Origin: Odontocerum albicorne
Lineage: Eukaryota; Arthropoda; Insecta; Trichoptera; Odontoceridae
Direction: 5' to 3'
Length of the DNA stretch: 64,000 nt
NCBI GenBank assembly: GCA_949825065.1
Contig: OX463839.1
Location: 29,025,540 to 29,089,539, forward strand
A program made the translations under genes and the position numbers. Within the stretch, counting starts at the first letter, position 1; each line of letters opens with the position of its first letter. The notes beneath the pieces were generated by a model. It made no database searches and was not told the DNA's origin. It worked only from the letters and a program-made list of their open reading frames with translations. Shown one piece after another: positions 57,401 to 64,000 of this stretch.

Positions 57401-60400
57401 TTCATTTCTACAATAGTTGGAAAAAATGTAATTGAGGGAATAGTAAAATATGAGTAACAGAACATGTATATGACGAAATGTATGAATATGCACGAGGTAA
57501 GGACTGTGCGCTTAAATAGTAGGGCATGAGGATTAGTCCTTTCTACCTACCCCAGAAGAGACATGGTATAATGGTACATACGTATTTTGCTAATTAAGTA
57601 TCAGATTGTAACTGGTATCAAATTTGACTTGTGGAAGTGAAGCATGGACATAAAAGAAGAGTGGCAATGTTAGTAATAAGGAATGATGCAAATTATCATG
57701 GTCTGAATAAGAATGTGGACATTTCATGAGGTACAAAGCAATTTCCAGCATTTTGCTCGAATTTAGTAGGAATTTACATAAGACACCATATCCATATTTA
57801 CATGTGGAAGTGGAATTCACAGAGTGCTCATGGAATGAAATTTGCACTACACAGTACTAATAAGTTGCCTTTTTATTCCTAATATTACAGGTTCATCTGT
57901 CAAAGTGCAGTGAAATCCCATATTGTGTCCATGCACACCGTTGAGAAATCATGTATATGTGACACATGTGGGAAGGCTTTTAAGAAAATTGGAGCACTGA
58001 ATAAACATATAGAAACCCACATTGAAGAACTGAACTTCATGTGCCCAAAGTGTCCTAGAAGGTAACATAGTATTGCTATTTTTTTTAAATTTAACATTTG
58101 AATTTATAAAACTTGACTTATGATAGCTTGTTTCCTAGTGCATCAGGTCATGGTTATTTCCTATTTACTAATATTTTTAGTATGAATAAGAAATAAATTG
58201 GAGAGAAATATAAATGAAGTCTTTCATACACTGGTCACACTGAATATATTGGGTTTAAAATTAACATTGTTCCTGAGTATAGATTAAACCAATTAAATAA
58301 AGTTACCCATGATCAGTGACATTAAGTATTGGGTAAAAGTAGCGCGTTTAATCTGTAACGTAGCACTATTAATACTTTTTACTAATAAAACTCGAACATA
58401 ATGATATGCAAGATTCAAAAGTACTTAGAAAGTGCTACCATAAAGAACAAATTGTCACATGGCCATGAACCCATCAGGTTGTACTATATATGATACAATG
58501 AAAGAGTCATCAACACTGCGCATGATGTTTTTATAATATTTGGTCATCTCAAGTTATTTTTTCTCTTCTATTTTTTTTACAATACACATATGAGATATTG
58601 AAAAAAAAAGTTTTATTTAAAAATTTAACATTGACTATTCTGCTAATTTTTGTAACAACATCCTAATAGACAATAATAGATTTTAGCTATCAAATAGCCA
58701 TTTTTTAAAGTGTGTTTTATTGTTAATAATTTTAATCAATATAAATACAGTGTATCAGATGTACAAAAACAAGGAAATCTTTTCAAGCATTTGTACCAAT
58801 AAAATACCAATAACAGTAAATGCTCATTTTGAAGTGAAAACGGGTTTACTAGTTTTTGCAATACTTGTGAAAAATTGAATAAAACTAAAAAATTTGCAAA
58901 AATCCCCCGAAATTTTTGAAATTAGTTATTTTATCTTTCCAGTATGTTTCTACTGTATTAAATGTATTATTTTGTCCAAAAAGTTAAGTTCATATAGTAT
59001 TTTTAGTTACCATAAGATATACTTTTAATTTTTTAAACTAGTTATATGTATTACTGCGTAATAAATTAATATATTGACCTCTTAATATGTCTTATTAGAG
59101 CAAGTATTGATCAATGTGTCCTTGTCAAAATGAGATTGGTCAAGGACTTAATGGAAATTGAAACAAATTCAAATTAAACATTATTATCCTTTTTAAATCA
59201 ATATGCTTGTATTAACCTAGTAGATTTTACTTTTATAAATTGGTTTTAGATTCAAATCCAAAGACCGTTTAAAAATACATATGGATACTCATGGGGAATT
59301 TTCTTATAAATGTGCAAAATGTCCAGCAATATTGAAATCCAAAAAGACACTTTTGAGCCATCAAGCTGTTCATACGGACTTTTGCAAATATGTTTGTGGA
59401 ATTTGCAACAAAGCTTATAAAAGAAGAAAAGTGTTACTGGTAAGTTGAACATTTCAGAAATATTAAGGTTTTACTACATTGACCAAATATAGAATCAAAC
59501 TCTTTTGCTTTCAATCAAAATCATTAAGTTTTTTTATGTATTGCGATGAACATTCACTGTATAGCTCAGTGCTCCGCAACCTTTTCTCACCTATGACACA
59601 CCAAAATTCTTCCTAGAATTCCGCGGCACACCAAAAGCTAAAATATATAGGTATTAAATTGATACACAAATTTTACAATGAATTTTTGTTTTTTATTTGA
59701 AAAGTATACATACATAAAACTATAACATATTTATTTTTACGCAATCTTAATAATTATTATAAAATAATTATTAATTAATGTGATACCTGCGCTTGTTTCA
59801 ATGAACACAAAAGTTTTATATTCGGCTCGATTTTTGACAGCGCAACCCGAAGTTCTTGGTCAAGACCTTTTAAGCATGACCGCTTATCATTTTTAATTAA
59901 TACAAGAGTTGAAAAACTTTGCTCACATAAATATGTCGTCGAAAATGGGAGTAGTGTTAAGAGTGCTTTGTCGGAAATGCAAGGATATTCTTTTTTAACG
60001 TTAATCCAGAAAACATCTAATGGAACTTCGGAGAAGTGAAGTTTTAAAGTCATGTCATTATTTAAATCTGTAAATTCCTCTCGAATTTGCAGAGGCAGTG
60101 CTTCCGTAGAATTTATTGCATTGGTTGCAAAAGGATTTCGAATCCAATCGTATTGTTCCGTATTAATGGAATAAAAATATTGATCAAATTTATGCTGAAG
60201 CATACTTAAATATTGTTGGGCCAGATCCACAATTAATTGTTTGTTTTCAATTGTACTATGGTTGGTCCTTTGGTACATTTCCAAGCATCCTTTTTGCAAC
60301 TCTTTCTGCCAAACTTCGAGCTTTTTTTTCAACCTTTGTAATTTGTCGGAGCACGTCAATATATTCTCATTTCGACCTTGCATTTTTTTATTAAGTTCAT

Positions 60401-62814
60401 TCAAATGCTCGAATATATCAGCTTTTTTTGTAACACTTGTGCTGGGTTCTTCATCATCTGTACGTGAAGACGGATCTTTTCCACGTAAAAATTTATCCAT
60501 ATTTAAAGGGGTATAAAAATAAATGTGTATCACACAAAGAACGCTAACCACACACAATTCAGCAACACAATTAATAGTAATTATCGTTAATGGTAGAAAC
60601 TTGTTTATTTAACTTTGTGTTGTTAAAATAGTGACAGCTCTGCACACGACAGTAATGACGGACGAGTGAACGTGATGTAACGCGTGCAAATGCAGTATAA
60701 CGCATGCGCATGAGTCTTCAGCGACACGCATAAGGGTCATTTTTCTTTGTCTATGACTAATTTGGTGCGGCCATGGTGTGTACAAAGCACACTACGCAGT
60801 TTTCAACAGTTGGCACCAGGCGCTGGGGGACCATTGAAAAATTATTTAGTTATAATAATTATTCTATACTACATTTTGAAAAATAGACAATATTATGAAA
60901 AATTATTTGTCATTGTGTATTAAATACGAGGGTGGTCCGATAAGTACTTAGCCTACAAAAGAATAACAAAAAATTTGGAAAAGTGGCCATTTATTTCTCA
61001 ACATAATCTCCTTTGAGTTCGATACACTTGACCCAGCGATGCTCCAACTTCTTTAACCCGTCTGAAAAATACGTTTTCTGGAGGTCTGCAAAGTGGGCCT
61101 CCGTGGCGGCGATAACCTCCTCATTCGACTCAAATTTCTGCCCGGCGAGTGACTTTTTCAAATTTGGAAACAAAAAGAAGTCGCACGGGGCCAAATATGG
61201 TGGATGGGGCAGCAGTTCGTAACCTAATTCTACCAATTTGGCTGTGGCGACGGCGAAGGTGTGAGCCGGTGCGTTGTCATGATGGAAGAGCACTTTTTTC
61301 TTCGCCAAATGGAGCCGTTTTTTCTGCAATTCGGCGTCGAATCGGCCCAATAATTCGGCATAGTAGAGCCCTGTGACCGTTTTGCCCTTCTCCAGGAAGT
61401 CGATGTAGATCACACCTTTTGAATCCCAGAAAACGGTGGCCATCACCTTTCCGGCCGGTAGGACAGTCTTTGCCTTCTTCGGAGCACGTTCGCCGGGTGA
61501 AGTCCACTGTTTCGACTGTTCCTTAGTCTCGGGTGTGTACCAGTGTATCCATGTTTCGTCGACGGTCACGAAACGACGCAGAAACTCCTTCGGATTGCGC
61601 TTAAACATCGTCAAACACTGCTCTGAAGTGGTCTCACGGTTGCGCTTGTTGTCCGGAGTGAGCAAACGCGTCACCCATCGCGCCGACAGCTTTCTCATGC
61701 CCAATACTTCATGCAGGATATGACCCACGCGGTCTTTTGAGATGCCTACTGTCTCAGCTATCTCGCGCACCTTCAATCGGCGGTCTGCCAATATGAGATC
61801 GTGGATTTTTGTCACGTTATCCTCCGTGGTAGCCGTTTTCGGGGCACCTGGGCGTGGCTCATCAAAAACCGACGTGCGACCACGTTGAAACTCGTTAAAC
61901 CAATTTTTGACGGTCGCAATCGTAGGAGAAGAGTCACCGTACACAGCATCCAAGCGCTCTTTGATTTTGCTGCGCGATTTCCCTTTCAAAAACAAGAATC
62001 GAATCACCGACCGATATTGCTCTTTTTCCATTTTTCTGAAATCCGCGGACACGCTCGCTTCCACACGCGGTCAAAACAAAACTACGCGTCCGATTCGGCT
62101 GAAATTTTGACAGTAGCTGTCAACGAGAATGTACTACGCGATAAAAAATTGCTCTTGCGATAGTGGTGCCATCGGGCGGTGAGGCTAAGTACTTATCGGA
62201 CCGCCCTCGTACATAATGAAAAATTGTAAAATGTCAAATACATTGAATTTGACCGCGGCACACCTGTATCCGGCTCACGGCACACCGGTTGTGGAGCACT
62301 GGTATAGCTTACTGATAAATTATTGGCATTTGAACAATTAATTATTTAAACCAATATTTAGTACAATTTAATAATAGCTATACCACAACAGTATCATTTG
62401 CATCAAATTTGTCCGTGTCATCCACTAGCTTTTTGTGCAACATCTACTTTAACATTTCTGTTCAATTGTGAAATATATTTCTTGCGAGGATGTGATAAAG
62501 ATAATATAAACAAATACTGCTCTTAAAAGTTTTATTAATACAGCTTAAGCTCCCCAAATGGAACATGTAGAAGCCACAAATTCCCTTCACCTAGCTCTGT
62601 GAAACAACTGTATGCAGTTTTTCTCTTGATTTTTCAGTGCCATATGAACAGGCATACAGGCAAACAACCATACATATGTTTATGGTGTCCAAAAACTTTT
62701 GTAGACAATTCACATTTGAGAAACCATAAGAAGAGAATGCACCCTACTGAACTTGCTGAATATGAAGCAGTACATGGATCTCCTCTAGGTAAAAAAGCAT
62801 CTTCATTTTTATAA
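51495..62814 (+). CDS. Gene 3: ZAD-C2H2 zinc-finger protein, complete
   Basis: Exons: 51495-51626, 53009-53282, 54019-54190, 55581-55754, 56345-56551, 57891-58061, 59250-59439, 62638-62814. All introns are GT-AG with phases 0,1,2,2,2,2,0, and 1497 nt gives 498 residues plus TAA. ZAD: CRLC (exon 1, MLVDLKNLCRLC) and CDTC (exon 2). Then an acidic linker (EEKEEFDD), a Lys/Arg-rich linker (KKKKRRISDDD), and about ten fingers. Finger 2 is CX1C (CICKKI). Finger 3 (CKKCNIYF) has Cys where the last His is expected (HIREC). The last finger CLWCPKTF is followed by HPTELAEYE. Exon lengths match gene 1 (174, 207, 171) and gene 2 (171, 190). Expected to be a nuclear DNA-binding regulator; target unknown. 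Introns hold a foldback mariner and a hAT element. Confidence 0.93.
51627..52417. other. Gene 3 intron 1, unrecognised
   Basis: AT-rich except for about 51900-52040, which is more balanced and holds a 60-codon minus-strand frame (VRHEEVVFPAREVSLPLQ) that matches nothing I know. It may be a repeat. Confidence 0.3.
52418..52592. repeat. Long hairpin, 85-bp arms
   Basis: Arms 52418-52502 and 52508-52592 are near-perfect inverted copies separated by 5 bases. The arms contain CCCTACCGGTTTCAAGGTTT. The right arm carries CTGATGA, an AGGT/ACCT stem with a GAAA loop, and then GAAA, in hammerhead order. It lies in intron 1 of gene 3. Confidence 0.88.
53283..54018. other. Gene 3 intron 2, nothing recognised
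   Basis: AT-rich intron without a repeat or gene I can support. Confidence 0.35.
54369..55059. mobile_element. Foldback (palindromic) mariner derivative, family D
   Basis: Two 5' halves of one mariner joined in opposite directions. Arms 54369-54664 and 54762-55059 pair over nearly 300 bp; a 97-base spacer holds extra sequence of the right-hand copy. Ends are TTGGGTGTTAACATAAGTTG and, inverted, TTAGGTGTTAACATAAGTTG, with TA at 54367-54368 and 55060-55061. Both arms encode the same transposase N-terminus (MECQ...SEHFRHLLLFAFNRG), on the plus strand from 54539 and on the minus strand from 54887. The minus copy goes further (NERTARRWFLHFKDGNLDLK). No catalytic domain. It lies in intron 3 of gene 3. 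Confidence 0.9.
55755..56344. other. Gene 3 intron 4, nothing recognised
   Basis: AT-rich intron with no supportable feature. Confidence 0.35.
56552..57890. other. Gene 3 intron 5 with LINE tail scraps
   Basis: 57420-57590 is a diverged RWFGHV-type LINE tail (TTTCTACCTACCCCAGAAGA). 57625-57690 resembles the upstream part of the same ORF (GTGGAAGTGAAGCATGGACA). The remainder is AT-rich and unrecognised. Confidence 0.45.
58062..59249. other. Gene 3 intron 6 with a SINE-1 tail
   Basis: 58450-58520 is a diverged sense-strand SINE-1 tail (TTGTCACATGGCCATGAACC, then AGGTTGTACTATATATG). Nothing else is recognised. Confidence 0.4.
59775..60557 (-). CDS. Internally deleted hAT transposase, open frame
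   Basis: A 260-residue open frame. The likely natural start is the internal Met of MDKFLRGKDPSSRTDDE (residue 20), a start typical of ZBED/SCAN-like hAT transposases; the 19 residues before it are probably not family sequence. The BED zinc finger and most of the catalytic core are missing. What follows is a late-core segment (IFEHLNELNKKMQGRNENIL, LEVWQKELQKG), then the C-terminal dimerisation domain (ALLTLLPFSTTYLCEQSFST, LVLIKNDKRSCL). The deletion joins the ends without a frameshift. It cannot catalyse transposition but could still dimerise with a full-length relative, if made. Confidence 0.8.
   Translation of the reverse strand: MCVVSVLCVIHIYFYTPLNMDKFLRGKDPSSRTDDEEPSTSVTKKADIFEHLNELNKKMQGRNENILTCSDKLQRLKKKLEVWQKELQKGCLEMYQRTNHSTIENKQLIVDLAQQYLSMLQHKFDQYFYSINTEQYDWIRNPFATNAINSTEALPLQIREEFTDLNNDMTLKLHFSEVPLDVFWINVKKEYPCISDKALLTLLPFSTTYLCEQSFSTLVLIKNDKRSCLKGLDQELRVALSKIEPNIKLLCSLKQAQVSH
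60927..62209 (-). mobile_element. mariner element, family E, full length, nested in the hAT
   Basis: Terminal repeats of 27 bp with one mismatch: CGAGGGTGGTCCGATAAGTA on the left and, inverted, CGAGGGCGGTCCGATAAGTA on the right. TA at 60925-60926 and 62210-62211. Length is 1283 bp. It contains one long transposase frame. Its GC content is clearly higher than the surroundings. Confidence 0.95.
60991..62064 (-). CDS. mariner family E transposase, open but with altered catalytic spacing
   Basis: 357 residues without stops. Domains: helix-turn-helix (about 12-60, KEQYRSVIRFLFLKGKSRS), a linker PRPGAPKTATT, second helix-turn-helix (LKVREIAETVGISKDRVGHI), the WVTRLLTPDNK motif, first catalytic Asp in VTVDETWIHWYTPE, second in FHHDNAPAHTFA, third in LAPCDFFLFPNLKKSL. 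The family usually has HPPYSPDLAPCD; here it reads HPPYLAPCD, so three residues (SPD) are missing and the last two Asp residues are 31 apart, not 34. The DNA change is an in-frame 9-bp loss. The C-terminus (KLEHRWVKCIELKGDYVEK) is complete. The ATG is in the usual place, about 145 bp from the end repeat. Probably inactive, though recent. Confidence 0.92.
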   Translation of the reverse strand: MEASVSADFRKMEKEQYRSVIRFLFLKGKSRSKIKERLDAVYGDSSPTIATVKNWFNEFQRGRTSVFDEPRPGAPKTATTEDNVTKIHDLILADRRLKVREIAETVGISKDRVGHILHEVLGMRKLSARWVTRLLTPDNKRNRETTSEQCLTMFKRNPKEFLRRFVTVDETWIHWYTPETKEQSKQWTSPGERAPKKAKTVLPAGKVMATVFWDSKGVIYIDFLEKGKTVTGLYYAELLGRFDAELQKKRLHLAKKKVLFHHDNAPAHTFAVATAKLVELGYELLPHPPYLAPCDFFLFPNLKKSLAGQKFESNEEVIAATEAHFADLQKTYFSDGLKKLEHRWVKCIELKGDYVEK

Positions 62815-63280
62815 TGTCTAGTTACATTTCAAGATTTACAAGTTTCAACAAAATCAGCTCATTTAAAATTTGTAGATTATTTTTCAGAGATGATCAAATA
62901 GTTATTATGCAATGTTATGAATCAACTTTTATTTTCTATTTTATGTATTGGCTTTAAAACATCAACATAATTTTAATGTTTCTAGTTTTCTTATATTTCA
63001 CATGTTTTCGGATTTTTCCATTAATATTATTTAGTGTTATATTGCGAGTTTAAAAGAAAATTCCATACAAAAATTGTTTTATATTGAATCCTAGCTATTT
63101 AAATAACCTAATGTTAAAACTTTTCATGTGCAAGCATTCATTTAAAAAAAAATATTTATGAATATATCAATATGTGTAGTATAAAAAGAATTGCAATAAT
63201 TATAAAATCTATAAATAAAAGAAATTATATTCAATAAATTGAGTATGATTGTTGTTTTTTCTCATAAACTAACTATGATA
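62815..63280 (+). promoter_or_regulatory. Gene 3 downstream region, candidate poly(A) signals
   Basis: AATAAA occurs at 63214-63219 and 63233-63238, about 400 bp after the stop codon of gene 3. They are plausible polyadenylation signals, but such hexamers are common in AT-rich DNA. Nothing else is seen. Confidence 0.3.
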
Positions 63281-64000
63281 TTGGGTGTACAAATTAGTTC
63301 GGTCCGTTTTTTGTGTTCAAAAATGCATTTATTTCTAAACAAAATGAATGAACAGATCAATTAAAGTATTGTCCATCGCTGGCTACTACTTTTTCCCCAT
63401 CTCTCAGGCAATTTTCGAATTCCATCTTGAAAAAATGACTCGTCTTTTGAGGCGATCCAAGTTTGGAGTCAATTTTCGGTTTCTACGAAAGAAGTGAACC
63501 GGTGACCTGCCAAATCGTGCTGCATCCTTCGGAACAATCAGTAATCAGAAGGAGCAATGTCCGGGGAATACGGCGGGTGTGGTAAAACATCCTATTTGAG
63601 CGTTTCCAAATATTTTTTTACGACTTTTGCGACATGAGGCCGAGCGTTGTCATGAAGAAGAATAACTTTATCATGTCTTTGCTCGTATTCCGGCCGTTTT
63701 TCTCGCAATGCACGGCTCAAACGAATTAATTGTAGCCGATACCGATCGTCCGTAATGGAATCACCAGGTTTCAGCACCTCATAGCAAACAACACCCCTTT
63801 GGTCCCACCAGATATAGAGCATGATCTTCGAACCATGTATGTTCGGTTTTGGTGTTGATGTTGAGGTCGATGGCAACGATTGACCGGGCTTAGCGTAGTA
63901 TTTTTTCTTCTTGGGGTTGTCGTAGAATATCCACTTCTCATCTCCAGTTACAATCCGATGCAAAACACCTTTTCTTTATTGCCTTTGAATCAGCTCCTCG
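63281..64000 (-). mobile_element. mariner element, family B, copy 4 (cut by window end)
   Basis: The end repeat starts TTGGGTGTACAAATTAGTTC with TA at 63279-63280. The sequence then follows copies 1 and 2 on the minus strand to the window edge. Confidence 0.92.
63357..64000 (-). pseudogene. mariner family B transposase, copy 4, partial
   Basis: The visible C-terminal two thirds include VTGDEKWIFYDNP and LLHDNARPHVAK. A TAG at about 63589-63591 replaces the Trp of LKWDV, and the C-terminal part follows. The N-terminus is outside the window. Near 63966 there are small differences from the other copies. Confidence 0.88.

Larger units (their letters stand above)
59567..62301 (-). mobile_element. 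hAT element with a nested mariner
   Basis: Ends are CAGTGCTCCGCAACC on the left and, inverted, CAGTGCTCCACAACC on the right. An exact 8-bp target duplication GTATAGCT flanks it (59559-59566 and 62302-62309). Without the mariner at 60927-62209 it is about 1.45 kb, too short for a full hAT. It carries one open frame on the minus strand. It sits in intron 7 of gene 3, opposite to the gene. Confidence 0.93.

Noticed and set aside
61436..62163. Plus-strand frames of 67-120 codons
   Set aside because: Antisense shadows of the GC-richer mariner transposase.

Overview
This is AT-rich nuclear DNA of an animal, almost certainly an insect. The evidence is ZAD-type C2H2 zinc-finger genes (a family expanded in arthropods), short exons with GT-AG introns, several mariner families, piggyBac-type elements at TTAA, a non-LTR retrotransposon with C-terminal RNase H, and tRNA-derived SINEs. 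I cannot fix the order or species. I see no rRNA, functional tRNA, CRISPR or bacterial-style operon.

The host content is three paralogous ZAD-C2H2 zinc-finger genes. Gene 1 is on the minus strand (start codon at 10461, exons back to position 1, 3' end outside the window). Gene 2 is on the plus strand (24646-44691, 8 exons, 503 codons plus stop). Gene 3 is on the plus strand (51495-62814, 8 exons, 498 codons plus stop). Splice sites and phases were worked out by hand. All three share one architecture: ZAD part 1, ZAD part 2 plus acidic linker, Lys-rich linker, then C2H2 exons, with intron phases 0-1-2-2-2-2-0. Genes 1 and 2 are head to head and genes 2 and 3 are in tandem, so this is a cluster made by duplication. 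The proteins should be nuclear DNA-binding regulators; their targets are unknown.

Almost everything else is mobile DNA in introns and between genes. 0.4-3 kb: two TTAA-flanked piggyBac-type elements, one with a broken, apparently intron-containing transposase. 5.2-7.4 kb: a dead mariner and a piggyBac-type MITE. 10.8-14.2 kb: a mariner relic, two abutting piggyBac elements and a 1.3 kb mariner. 15-17.9 kb: a MITE and a copia-type gag-protease relic. 18.7-24.5 kb: a non-LTR retrotransposon with both ORFs open. 26-41 kb (gene 2 introns): two more copies of the 1.3 kb mariner, another mariner abutting a splice acceptor, a hAT MITE, a 5'-truncated LINE, a piggyBac MITE and a 47-bp tandem array. 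41-51 kb: pogo/Tigger-like ends, two tandem arrays, SINEs and LINE tails. 51.5-62.8 kb (gene 3 introns): a 175-bp hairpin, a palindromic head-to-head mariner, and a hAT element with a full-length mariner nested in it. 63.3-64 kb: a fourth copy of the 1.3 kb mariner, cut by the window end.

The strongest observations are the triplicated gene architecture with a shared atypical CX1C finger, the foldback mariner at 54369-55059, the nested hAT/mariner at 59567-62301 whose mariner ORF is open but has lost three residues between two catalytic aspartates, and the intact LINE beside the start of gene 2.
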